Below the pieces are notes generated by a model, which saw only the letters and a list, made by a program, of their open reading frames with translations, made no database searches and was not told the DNA's origin. Positions 1-6,275 of a DNA stretch of 9,013 nucleotides are shown one piece after another (the stretch's first letter is position 1; every line of letters starts with the position of its first letter). The stretch comes from Solobacterium sp. GTDB lineage: Bacteria; Bacillota_I; Bacilli_A; Erysipelotrichales; Erysipelotrichaceae. The stretch lies in assembly GCA_017543005.1 (NCBI GenBank), contig JAFWEA010000014.1:1-9013 (forward strand). Direction: 5' to 3'. The translations under genes were made by a program, and so were the position numbers.

Positions 1-1
1 G

Positions 2-454
2 CGGGAGGAAGACCTTCCGAAAATCATGCCGATCGAAAAGCGGATCTTTTCGTCGCCCTGGCCGCTGAAAGCATACCGGGATGAACTGCGCAGCAATCCG
101 TTTGCCCAGCTGTATGTGACGGAAGACGAGCGCGGTATCACCGGCTATTGCGATCTCTGGATCCTGTACGAACAGGCCCAGGTCGCGACCATCGGGGTGC
201 GGGAAGACTGCCGCCGGGAAGGCATTGCCCAGCTGATGCTGGATGAAATGGTCAGACGGGCCGAACAGGCACACTGTGAAGTGATGAGTCTGGAAGTGCG
301 CGTTTCCAACGAGAAAGCCATCCGGCTCTATGAGAAGAACGGCTTCATACAGGCGAATATCCGGCGCCATTACTATACGGATAACGGGGAAGATGCCTGG
401 CTGATGGTAAAGCCCCTGGGAGGATACGAAGATGACGATGATACTGGCGATTGA
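2..454 (+). CDS. rimI: Ribosomal protein S18 alanine N-acetyltransferase RimI-like (5' partial)
   Basis: This is a GNAT-fold acetyltransferase. RimI uses acetyl-CoA to acetylate the N-terminal alanine of ribosomal protein S18 in the cytoplasm. The reading frame is open to the window edge, and residues encoded before the first ATG (position 26) read REEDLPKI. That continues naturally into the family's N-terminal 'D-L-x-x-I-x-x-I-E' segment, so the true start lies upstream and the ATG at 26 is internal. The acetyl-CoA loop RREGIA is encoded near 212-229. The family's C-terminal run follows: LEVR, then NEKAIRLYEKNGF, RRHYY and an A-W-L-M strand. The last residues (GGYEDDDDTGD) are acidic and partly encoded by the overlap with tsaD. 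RimI beside TsaD is a common Bacillota arrangement, often with tsaB just upstream, and this context separates it from generic GNATs. The assignment is confident at family level; substrate is inferred from context. Confidence 0.85.
   Translation, partial: REEDLPKIMPIEKRIFSSPWPLKAYRDELRSNPFAQLYVTEDERGITGYCDLWILYEQAQVATIGVREDCRREGIAQLMLDEMVRRAEQAHCEVMSLEVRVSNEKAIRLYEKNGFIQANIRRHYYTDNGEDAWLMVKPLGGYEDDDDTGD
418..424 (+). promoter_or_regulatory. Ribosome binding site that sets the tsaD start
   Basis: GGGAGGA lies 7 bases before the ATG at 432 and 13 bases before the next in-frame ATG at 438. The spacing favours 432. The site is inside the rimI coding region, so translation of the two genes is probably coupled. 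Confidence 0.7.
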
Positions 455-1445
455 GACTAGCTGTGATGAGACAGCGTGTGCGGTGGTGAAAGACGGCAAG
501 GAGATTCTTTCCAACATCGTTTCCAGTCAGATCAATGTACATACACTGTACGGCGGCGTTGTGCCGGAAGTGGCGAGCCGGATCCACGTGGAGAACATTT
601 CCGCGGTGATTTCGGAGGCGGTCCGCAAGGCCGGTGTCACCATGGCTGACATCGACGCGGTTGCCTATACACAGGGTCCCGGCCTGATCGGTTCCCTGCA
701 TGTCGGCGTGCAGGCGGCGAAGACGCTGGCCTGGACATTCCACAAGCCGCTGGTGCCGGTGCATCATCTGACCGGCCATATCTACGCCAATGCCTTTGTG
801 GCGGATCTGAAGTTCCCGCTGCTGGCCCTGGTTGTCTCGGGCGGCCATACCGAATTGGTCAGAATGAAGGATGACTGGTCCTTTGAGGTGCTCGGCTCGA
901 CCATGGATGATGCCATCGGGGAAGCCTATGACAAGGTGGCCAGGGTGCTGGATCTTGGCTATCCGGGCGGCCCGGTCATTGACCGCATGGCGAAGGAAGG
1001 CCAGCCGGTCTATAAACTGCCCCAGCCGAAGGTGGCGGGGGAACTGGATTTCTCCTTTTCCGGTCTGAAGACCGCTGTGCTGCAGCTGGTGGACCGGGAA
1101 CACCGGCATGGCAATGAAGTCAAGCCGGCGGACCTGGCCTGCTCGTTCCAGGAAACGGCCCTGCATCAACTGATCGGCAAGACCCTGAAGGCAGTCGAGG
1201 AATTCCAGCCGGAAATGCTGGTCCTGGCCGGTGGGGTGGCAGCCAATTCCCGCCTGCGGCAGATGATCACGGAAGAGATGAAGGCATATCCGGAAACCGA
1301 ACTGGTGATTCCGCCGATGTGGTGCTGCACGGACAATGCGGCCATGATCGGCGCGGCCGGCACCGTTGCCTGGAAGCACGGACTGACCGGTGATCTCAGC
1401 GCTGCAGCGGACCCGGCATTGGAAATGCCTGGTGAAAAATCCTGA
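432..1445 (+). CDS. tsaD: tRNA N6-threonylcarbamoyladenosine (t6A37) synthase catalytic subunit TsaD
   Basis: TsaD transfers the threonylcarbamoyl group from threonylcarbamoyl-AMP to A37 of ANN-decoding tRNAs, working with TsaB and TsaE in the cytoplasm. The 337-residue protein has the usual family length. It begins with the ASKHA nucleotide-fold start ILAIETSCDET (residues 4-14). The metal-site motif HHLTGH (111-116) supplies H112 and H116, and TDNAAMI (300-306) supplies the aspartate ligand D301. SGGHT (136-140) and GGVAANS (267-273) are the nucleotide-binding loops. No key residue is missing. The gene overlaps the end of rimI by 23 bases, so the two form one translationally coupled unit. 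I see no terminator after it, and the rex promoter begins 5 bases past the stop, so some read-through into rex is likely. The identification is very secure. Confidence 0.97.
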   Translation: MTMILAIETSCDETACAVVKDGKEILSNIVSSQINVHTLYGGVVPEVASRIHVENISAVISEAVRKAGVTMADIDAVAYTQGPGLIGSLHVGVQAAKTLAWTFHKPLVPVHHLTGHIYANAFVADLKFPLLALVVSGGHTELVRMKDDWSFEVLGSTMDDAIGEAYDKVARVLDLGYPGGPVIDRMAKEGQPVYKLPQPKVAGELDFSFSGLKTAVLQLVDREHRHGNEVKPADLACSFQETALHQLIGKTLKAVEEFQPEMLVLAGGVAANSRLRQMITEEMKAYPETELVIPPMWCCTDNAAMIGAAGTVAWKHGLTGDLSAAADPALEMPGEKS

Positions 1446-1454
1446 ATTATTCAC
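1432..1454. repeat. Imperfect inverted repeat at the tsaD stop/rex promoter, possible operator
   Basis: GTGAAAAAT (1432-1440) and ATTATTCAC (1446-1454) are complementary at 8 of 9 positions, separated by CCTGA, which contains the tsaD stop. The right arm overlaps the -35 box of the rex promoter (1450-1455). The outer GTGAA/TTCAC blocks resemble Rex half-sites (TTGTGAA/TTCACAA), and Rex autoregulation is well known. However, the 13-base gap between them is much larger than the usual 4. It has no T-tract, so it does not look like a terminator. Confidence 0.4.
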
Positions 1455-1479
1455 ATTTGCTGAAGATTGATTATATAAT
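1450..1479 (+). promoter_or_regulatory. Sigma-A-type promoter of rex
   Basis: The -35 box TTCACA (1450-1455, five of six consensus bases) and a perfect -10 box TATAAT (1474-1479) are separated by 18 bases. Transcription would start near 1486, leaving a leader of about 16 bases that contains the GGG-rich ribosome site at 1486-1493. This start site also rules out the upstream TTG at 1457 as the rex start. Confidence 0.8.
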
Positions 1480-1501
1480 TAGTCAGGGTAGGGATATTCA
1501 T

Positions 1502-2125
1502 ATGAGCAATAAGAAACAGGTACCGAAAGCTACATTGCACAGATATCCGGTGTATCTGAAAGCCCTGCGGAAACTGCGGGCAGGCGGTAAAACAAGGATC
1601 ATGTCCAAGGAACTGGCAGAGTACGTTTCTATTGAGCCGACGACGATCAGGAGAGATTTCAGCTTCCTGGGCAGCCTCGGCAAGCAGGGATATGGTTACG
1701 ATGTCGACACGATCATCCGGATTTTTTCCAATGAGCTCGGCATGAACTTCCAGGAAAAAATCATCCTGGTCGGGTGCGGCAACCTCGGCAAGGCGCTGCT
1801 GCACTACAACAACTGGGATCATGTGGTCGGGGAAATCGAATGTGCCTTTGATCTGGAACCGGACAAGGTGACGGAAGCCAGCGTGCCGGTCTATGATCTG
1901 CGGGAGATTGCCGAGAAGAAACCGGAGAGCTGCCGCATTGCCATTCTCTGTATCTCCCGGAATGTGCAGGAGACAGTGGATCTTCTGATTGCCAACGGCA
2001 TCAACGGAATTGTCGATTTCACTTCCGAGCATTTCTCTGTGCCGGAAGGGGTTCATGTCAAGGAAATCGATGTTGTCTCGAGTATTCAGGAACTTGTTTT
2101 TGAAGCGAATTCGATGCAGAAATAA
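1502..2125 (+). CDS. rex: Redox-sensing transcriptional repressor Rex
   Basis: Rex is a dimeric repressor that reads the NADH/NAD+ ratio. It binds operator DNA when NADH is low and releases it when NADH rises, controlling fermentation and NADH-reoxidation genes. The 207-residue protein has the expected two parts. The winged-helix domain (about 1-80) opens with VPKATLHRYPVYL (7-19) and includes the recognition segment IEPTTIRRDFSFLG (44-57) and GYGYDV (63-68). The Rossmann domain starts around 86 with the dinucleotide loop VGCGNLGKALL (90-100), and D117 follows at the end of the second strand. I chose the ATG at 1502 because the promoter lies just upstream, a ribosome site (GGG, 1491-1493) is 8 bases away, and the protein then starts where the family normally does. 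An upstream in-frame TTG at 1457 lies inside the promoter. The next gene starts 18 bases after the stop, so rex is the first gene of a two-gene unit. Confidence 0.95.
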   Translation: MSNKKQVPKATLHRYPVYLKALRKLRAGGKTRIMSKELAEYVSIEPTTIRRDFSFLGSLGKQGYGYDVDTIIRIFSNELGMNFQEKIILVGCGNLGKALLHYNNWDHVVGEIECAFDLEPDKVTEASVPVYDLREIAEKKPESCRIAILCISRNVQETVDLLIANGINGIVDFTSEHFSVPEGVHVKEIDVVSSIQELVFEANSMQK

Positions 2126-2143
2126 CCGCATCCGGAGGGAACT

Positions 2144-3010
2144 ATGGCCATTGAAATCACGGTGAGAGAACTGTTTGATTTGAACCGCTGCGGTTCGGAT
2201 ATGGAAAAGGATCAGCTCGATACGCTGTTCCTGCAGGGCTGGGTCAGAACCTGCCGGCAGGAAGATGGTTTTGTGATTGCCGAAATCAGTGACGGAACCT
2301 GTCTGGGGTTCGCGGCTGTGCGGCTGCCGGCGGGCAGTGTGTGCCCGGAGATGGGTGCGGCGGTTTCCGTGGTCGGAAAGTATTGTGAAACCGGCCGGGA
2401 TGACGACTTCTTTGTGGATGCGTCTGAAGTGGTCGTTGAGGCCAAGGGCGAACCGGACAAGTTTGCCGGTGACCGTGAGGTCAGCCGGCGGCGGATCCGT
2501 TCCACGCTGTTCATGGCTGTGCATGAATTCTTTCAGAGCCAGGGCTTCATGCTGTATGACGGGCTGCTGGAAAATGCCGGTATCCTGACCATGAATTTCC
2601 GCGATGTCTATGCGGTTTTGCCGGAAGACGGCCTGTGGTATCTGCAGACGGCCATGGCCTTTGCGGATGAGGATGACGGCATGGATCTGCTGGAGGACCT
2701 GGTCAAGTTCTGTGTTTCCTATGTGCTGGAGAACAGCCGGGATGAAATGCAGTGCCTGAACCGGAACGGCCGCATGCGGCGGCTGAAGCAGCTGCTGGAA
2801 ACGGACATTGAGCGCAAAGAGACAGATGAAATGAGCGCCGATGGACCGCTGATGACCTGGCAGCGGCAGGTGAACGGGGCCCGCTTTGCCCTGCTGCTGG
2901 AGGGCAGGACCTTTGCCGGGACGTCCACCAGTACGGCCTCAGGCGATTATGCTTATACGCTGATGACGCTGTCACTGGACGACCTGCTGGCCTGTCTGTA
3001 CGACGCCTGA
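2144..3010 (+). CDS. Degenerate asparaginyl-tRNA synthetase-like protein (OB-fold plus shrunken class II core), probably non-catalytic
   Basis: I do not know a named family for this gene; what follows rests on residue patterns recalled from AsnRS proteins. Residues 29-38 (FLQGWVRTCR), 49-51 (SDG) and 71-79 (GAAVSVVGK) match the AsnRS N-terminal OB-fold that reads the anticodon. Residues 113-136, ending in VHEFFQSQGFM, match the motif 1 helix region. Residues 170-206, including AMAFADEDDGMDLLEDLVKF and YVLENSRDEM, closely match the AsnRS segment just after motif 2. Residues 210-228 resemble the RL...ETDIER helix that follows. Between VYAV (155-158) and AMAF the motif 2 arginine block (family pattern TFRAENS) is gone, and no motif 3 GxGxxR is present at the C-terminus. 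The length is 288 residues against roughly 430-470 for AsnRS. The frame is intact with a good ribosome site (GGAGGGA, 2134-2140), and codon use matches neighbours, so I infer a maintained protein rather than a decaying pseudogene. Aminoacylation is very unlikely; RNA or tRNA binding is possible but unproven. Confidence 0.75.
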   Translation: MAIEITVRELFDLNRCGSDMEKDQLDTLFLQGWVRTCRQEDGFVIAEISDGTCLGFAAVRLPAGSVCPEMGAAVSVVGKYCETGRDDDFFVDASEVVVEAKGEPDKFAGDREVSRRRIRSTLFMAVHEFFQSQGFMLYDGLLENAGILTMNFRDVYAVLPEDGLWYLQTAMAFADEDDGMDLLEDLVKFCVSYVLENSRDEMQCLNRNGRMRRLKQLLETDIERKETDEMSADGPLMTWQRQVNGARFALLLEGRTFAGTSTSTASGDYAYTLMTLSLDDLLACLYDA

Positions 3011-3014
3011 TATC

Positions 3015-3042
3015 ACAGCCTGCAAAGGCTGTTTTCTTTTTT
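3015..3042 (+). terminator. Rho-independent terminator of the rex operon
   Basis: ACAGCC (3015-3020) pairs with GGCTGT (3027-3032) around the loop TGCAAA, followed by the T-rich run TTTTCTTTTTT. It sits 4 bases after the stop of the AsnRS-like gene. Confidence 0.85.
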
Positions 3043-3053
3043 GACAAATCATA

Positions 3054-3059
3054 TACAAT
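3054..3059 (+). promoter_or_regulatory. Candidate -10 box for the ABC-F gene
   Basis: TACAAT (five of six consensus bases) ends 8 bases before the ATG at 3068, so transcription would begin at or within about two bases of the start codon. The matching -35 region about 17 bases upstream is only T-rich and lies in the terminator tail. TTGACA at 3041-3046 is a perfect -35 but only 7 bases away, and nothing better lies 16-18 bases downstream of it. The call is tentative. Confidence 0.4.
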
Positions 3060-3067
3060 ATCATCGT

Positions 3068-4927
3068 ATGCTTTATCAGGTCAGTCACGGATCCAAGTAC
3101 TTCGGCGCTGATGCCGTCTTTGAAGATGTACAGTTTGAGATCAAGTCAAATGAGAAAATAACCATCGTCGGCCGCAACGGCTGCGGCAAGACGACTTTTC
3201 TGCGCTGCATGTGCGGGGAGTATGCCTTTGACCGCGGCAATGTGTCCATGGTCAACGGCACAACGATCGGCTATCTGGCCCAGAAAGTGCTGGAGAATGA
3301 TGACAGCACGGTGGAAGAAGAACTGATGAAGGTGTTTGCGCCGGTCTTTGCCCTGCAGCAGCAGATGCAGGAAATGGAAGCGCAGATGCAGAATGAAGTG
3401 ACCGAGAAGCTGCTGAACCGCTACGCCGAGGCCCAGGAGAAATTCGAGGCGCTCAACGGCTATAACTGGGATACCGAAATGCGGACGGTGTTTACCCGTT
3501 TCGGGTTTGGCCCGGAAGATCTGAAGCGGCGGATCGGCGAGTTCTCCGGCGGCCAGAAGACCCGGATTGCCTTTGTGCGGCTGCTGCTGTCCAAGCCGGA
3601 TATCCTGCTTTTGGATGAACCGACAAACCATCTGGATCTCGAGACAATCGAGTGGCTGGAAGGCTATGTGAAGAACTATCCCAAGGCCGTGGTCATCGTT
3701 TCGCATGACCGGATGTTCCTGGACCGGGTTGTTGATGTTGTCTATGACCTGGAATACGGGAAGATGACCCGCTATACCGGCAACTATACGTCCTATGTGC
3801 AGCAGAAACAGAATAATCTGGAACGCCAGCAGGCGGCCTATAACCGCCAGCAGAAGGATATCGAGCGGCTGGAAGCGCTGATCGAGAAATTCCGTTATAA
3901 GAAGAACAAGGCAGCCTTTGCCCAGTCCAAGATCAAGTATCTGGACCGGATGGATAAGATTGACCCGGTCAGGGCGGCGGATGACCGGACCTTTCATGCG
4001 GTCTTTACACCGCGGATCAAGGGCGGGGAACGGGTGCTGGAGACAGACCGGCTCGCCGTCGGCTATGACCGTCCGCTCTGCACGGTGACAATGGAACTGC
4101 GCCGGGGTGACCGGGTGGCCATCATCGGCCCCAACGGTACCGGCAAGTCGACCCTGGTGAAGACCCTGATGCGGCTTCTGCCGCCTTTAGGCGGAAGCAT
4201 GCTGTACGGGCACCAGATCGAAACCGGCTATTTTGACCAGCAGCTGGCCCAGTTCTCTTCCAATAAGACCGTACTGGAAGAACTGTGGGATGAGTATCCG
4301 GATCTGGACCGGACGACGATCCGTTCGGTACTGGGGCAGTTCCTGTTCTCGGCCGATGATGTCTTCAAGACCGTAGATGTGCTGTCGGGCGGTGAGAAGG
4401 TGCGGCTGGCCCTTGCAAAGCTGCTGCTTCAGCATGCCAATTTCCTGATCCTGGACGAACCGACCAATCATCTCGATATTCCCGGCAAGGAAGCCCTGGA
4501 AGATTCCTTAAGATCCTTCAGCGGCACCATTCTGTTCGTGTCGCATGACCGCTACTTCATCAGCCAGCTGGCCACAGCCCTGCTGTTTATCGACGAGACG
4601 GGGGCCCGCTATATCCCGATGAGTTATTCTGAATACATGGCTGACCGGCAGAGTGAACGGGAAACCGTCAAACCGGTGCAGACAGCAGCCCCGGTGGCCG
4701 AAGTCAAGGAAAGAAAGCTGTCGCCGGAGTCACAACGGCGGCTGATTGCGAAGCTGGAAAAGGAAATCACGGAAAAGGAAACCGAACTGGAGGACATGCG
4801 CGCCCTGCGGTTTGAACCGGAGTATTATCAGGATTATCAGAAGATGAATCAGCTGGATGAGCGGATTGACGATATTCACAACGAACTGGCGCATCTGTAT
4901 GACGAGTGGGAAAAACTGAGCAGTTGA
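3068..4927 (+). CDS. ABC-F family ATP-binding protein (Uup/Ettr-like translation factor)
   Basis: ABC-F proteins have two ABC ATPase domains and no membrane part. Characterised members act on the ribosome, entering the E site and influencing the P-site tRNA; some protect against antibiotics. Domain 1 has Walker A GRNGCGKT (35-42), signature FSGGQ (159-163), Walker B LLLDEPTNHLD (180-190) and switch SHDR (212-215). The linker (about 235-300) is charged and helical, rich in Q, K and R, and is the family's tRNA-contacting region. Domain 2 has GPNGTGKST (354-362), LSGGEK (439-444), LILDEPTNHLD (460-470) and SHDR (492-495). Both catalytic glutamates (E184, E464) are present. Residues 551-619 form a C-terminal coiled coil like that of Uup-type members. 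I chose ATG 3068 because the protein then starts with MLYQVS, the usual first strand; the in-frame TTG at 3041 falls in the terminator tail. No Shine-Dalgarno is visible. The subfamily, and any resistance role, cannot be settled here. Confidence 0.93.
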   Translation: MLYQVSHGSKYFGADAVFEDVQFEIKSNEKITIVGRNGCGKTTFLRCMCGEYAFDRGNVSMVNGTTIGYLAQKVLENDDSTVEEELMKVFAPVFALQQQMQEMEAQMQNEVTEKLLNRYAEAQEKFEALNGYNWDTEMRTVFTRFGFGPEDLKRRIGEFSGGQKTRIAFVRLLLSKPDILLLDEPTNHLDLETIEWLEGYVKNYPKAVVIVSHDRMFLDRVVDVVYDLEYGKMTRYTGNYTSYVQQKQNNLERQQAAYNRQQKDIERLEALIEKFRYKKNKAAFAQSKIKYLDRMDKIDPVRAADDRTFHAVFTPRIKGGERVLETDRLAVGYDRPLCTVTMELRRGDRVAIIGPNGTGKSTLVKTLMRLLPPLGGSMLYGHQIETGYFDQQLAQFSSNKTVLEELWDEYPDLDRTTIRSVLGQFLFSADDVFKTVDVLSGGEKVRLALAKLLLQHANFLILDEPTNHLDIPGKEALEDSLRSFSGTILFVSHDRYFISQLATALLFIDETGARYIPMSYSEYMADRQSERETVKPVQTAAPVAEVKERKLSPESQRRLIAKLEKEITEKETELEDMRALRFEPEYYQDYQKMNQLDERIDDIHNELAHLYDEWEKLSS

Positions 4928-4940
4928 GAGCGTCTGAAAC

Positions 4941-4949
4941 TGCTATAAT
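4941..4949 (+). promoter_or_regulatory. Extended -10 promoter of the phosphofructokinase gene
   Basis: TGCTATAAT gives a perfect -10 box (4944-4949) with a TGn extension. A clear -35 at ideal spacing is absent; TTGAGA (4924-4929) is only 14 bases upstream. The start would be near 4956, giving a leader of about 25 bases with a perfect AGGAGG (4965-4970) 10 bases before the ATG. Confidence 0.75.
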
Positions 4950-4980
4950 GAATAAAGCATAAACAGGAGGAATTTTAATT

Positions 4981-6186
4981 ATGGCAAACTGCATTGTTGC
5001 ACAGTCCGGAGGACCGACTTCGGTTATCAACGCAACGATCGCCGGCATCGTCCGGGCGAACCAGATGAACCCGGTATATGACAAAGTACTGGGCGGACTG
5101 AATGGTATTGAAGGGATTCTGAATGAACGTTTCTATGATCTGACCAACATGAGCGAGGAAGAGAACCGGATTCTCCGGCAGACACCGTCTTCGGCTCTGG
5201 GTTCCTGCCGCTACAAGCTGAAGCGGGATAATGTGGCTGACTTCGAGAAGCTGATCAAGATCATGGAGAAATACGATGTCGAAACACTGTTCTATACCGG
5301 CGGCAACGACTCCATGGATACTGTTGCGGCCCTGAGCGAATATGCCCGCAAGCACGGCATTACCGGCAGAAGATTCGTCGGCTGCCCGAAGACCGTTGAC
5401 AACGACCTGATGGAAACAGATCACTGCCCGGGCTTCGCATCCGCTGCCAAGTTCATTGCGACTACTGCGCTGCAGACCTGGCTGGATGTCAATGTCTATA
5501 CCCGTCAGGAAGTCTTCATTCTCGAGACCATGGGCCGCGATGCCGGATGGCTGGCCGCCAGTGCCTGCCTGTCCGGACATGTGGACATCCTGATCCTGCC
5601 GGAAATGGACTTTGACAAGGAAGCATTCCTGAAGCGGGTTGCCGAATGCATCGCCGAAAAGAACAAGTGCTATATCGTTGTTTCGGAAGGCGCGCACTAC
5701 GCTGACGGTACCTATATCGCTGCCGGCGAAGCCAAGAATGACGGCTTCGGTCACGCGGTTCTCGGCGGTGCAGGCAAAGCTCTTGAGAACATGATTCTGA
5801 CCACCAACACAGCCAGCCGCTGCAAGGTGCAGGATCTGTCCACTGCCCAGCGCTGCCATGCCAGCGAACAGTCCCTGGTTGATGTGACTGAATCCTTCAA
5901 CCTCGGCATGTCTGCCCACATGCGTTCCGCTGACGGCGTCTTCACCGGCAAGATGGTCGGTATCCGCCGCAAGGCCGGTGAGAAGTATGATGTCGAATAC
6001 TTCGCCATCGATGCGGACAAGGTTGCCAACTTCGTCAAGAACTTCCCGAAGGAATGGATCCTGCCGGATATGAAGGGCATCTCCGAAGAAGGCTACAAGT
6101 ACCTCAGACCGCTGATCGAAGGCACACCGGACATCATCATGGATGGCGGCCTGCCGGCTTACGTCACCCCGTATTACATGCGTTAA
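4981..6186 (+). CDS. Diphosphate-dependent 6-phosphofructokinase (PPi-PFK)
   Basis: This enzyme phosphorylates fructose 6-phosphate to fructose 1,6-bisphosphate in glycolysis. The sequence points to pyrophosphate rather than ATP as phosphoryl donor, which makes the step reversible and saves ATP. The phosphate-binding start is AQSGGPTSVINATI (7-20). YTGGNDS (105-111) has an aspartate where ATP enzymes carry glycine (GGDGS). PKTVDND (136-142) has lysine where ATP enzymes have glycine (PGTIDND). Both changes are the accepted marks of PPi use. The substrate motif MGRDAGW (184-190) is intact. At 401 residues it is longer than the roughly 320-residue bacterial ATP-PFK and fits long PPi-PFKs. It has its own promoter, a strong ribosome site and a terminator. 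Phenylalanine codons are 14 TTC to 1 TTT by hand count, against 14 to 15 in the ABC-F gene upstream, suggesting high expression. The asparagine in GGND, in place of the first aspartate of GGDD, is noted separately. Confidence 0.93.
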   Translation: MANCIVAQSGGPTSVINATIAGIVRANQMNPVYDKVLGGLNGIEGILNERFYDLTNMSEEENRILRQTPSSALGSCRYKLKRDNVADFEKLIKIMEKYDVETLFYTGGNDSMDTVAALSEYARKHGITGRRFVGCPKTVDNDLMETDHCPGFASAAKFIATTALQTWLDVNVYTRQEVFILETMGRDAGWLAASACLSGHVDILILPEMDFDKEAFLKRVAECIAEKNKCYIVVSEGAHYADGTYIAAGEAKNDGFGHAVLGGAGKALENMILTTNTASRCKVQDLSTAQRCHASEQSLVDVTESFNLGMSAHMRSADGVFTGKMVGIRRKAGEKYDVEYFAIDADKVANFVKNFPKEWILPDMKGISEEGYKYLRPLIEGTPDIIMDGGLPAYVTPYYMR

Positions 6187-6200
6187 TTGACGAGAGTCAC

Positions 6201-6233
6201 AAGGGTACACCCGGAAGGGTGTGCCTTTTTCTT
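6201..6233 (+). terminator. Rho-independent terminator of the phosphofructokinase gene
   Basis: GGTACACCC (6204-6212) pairs with GGGTGTGCC (6217-6225) around a GGAA tetraloop. All nine pairs form, one of them G-U. The run TTTTTCTT follows. It lies 14 bases after the stop codon. Confidence 0.93.
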
Positions 6234-6256
6234 ATCAGAATGATAGACTGATAAGA
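6230..6256. repeat. Perfect inverted repeat, candidate operator for the flavoprotein gene
   Basis: TCTTATCAG (6230-6238) and CTGATAAGA (6248-6256) are perfect reverse complements, nine bases each, separated by nine bases. It starts in the terminator's T-tail and ends 10 bases before the ribosome site of the next gene, exactly where that gene's promoter must lie. It has no T-tract of its own. Arm length and symmetry suit a dimeric repressor site; the regulator is unknown. Confidence 0.55.
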
Positions 6257-6265
6257 GACAACAAT

Positions 6266-6270
6266 GGAGG
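6266..6270 (+). promoter_or_regulatory. Ribosome binding site that decides the flavoprotein start
   Basis: GGAGG ends 5 bases before the ATG at 6276. It overlaps an earlier in-frame ATG at 6264 (ATGGAGG), which has no ribosome site of its own, so 6276 is taken as the start. Confidence 0.75.
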
Positions 6271-6275
6271 CATAT

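Noticed and set aside
26..28. ATG as the rimI start
   Set aside because: The upstream in-frame residues (REEDLPKI) fit the family N-terminus, and no ribosome site is correctly placed, so the gene begins before the window.
1457..1459. TTG as an upstream start for rex
   Set aside because: It lies between the -35 and -10 boxes of the rex promoter, has no ribosome site, and adds residues unlike the Rex family.
3041..3046. TTGACA as the -35 of the ABC-F promoter, and its TTG as the start codon
   Set aside because: No acceptable -10 lies 16-18 bases downstream, and TACAAT is only 7 bases away. As a start, TTG would sit in the terminator tail without a ribosome site and add nine residues not typical of the family.
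6187..6192. TTGACG as a -35 box after the phosphofructokinase gene
   Set aside because: The position 17 bases on is CCCGGA inside the terminator stem, so no -10 is present.
6264..6266. ATG as the flavoprotein start
   Set aside because: It overlaps the GGAGG that serves ATG 6276, has no upstream ribosome site, and starting at 6276 gives the canonical MKILVLNGSP beginning.
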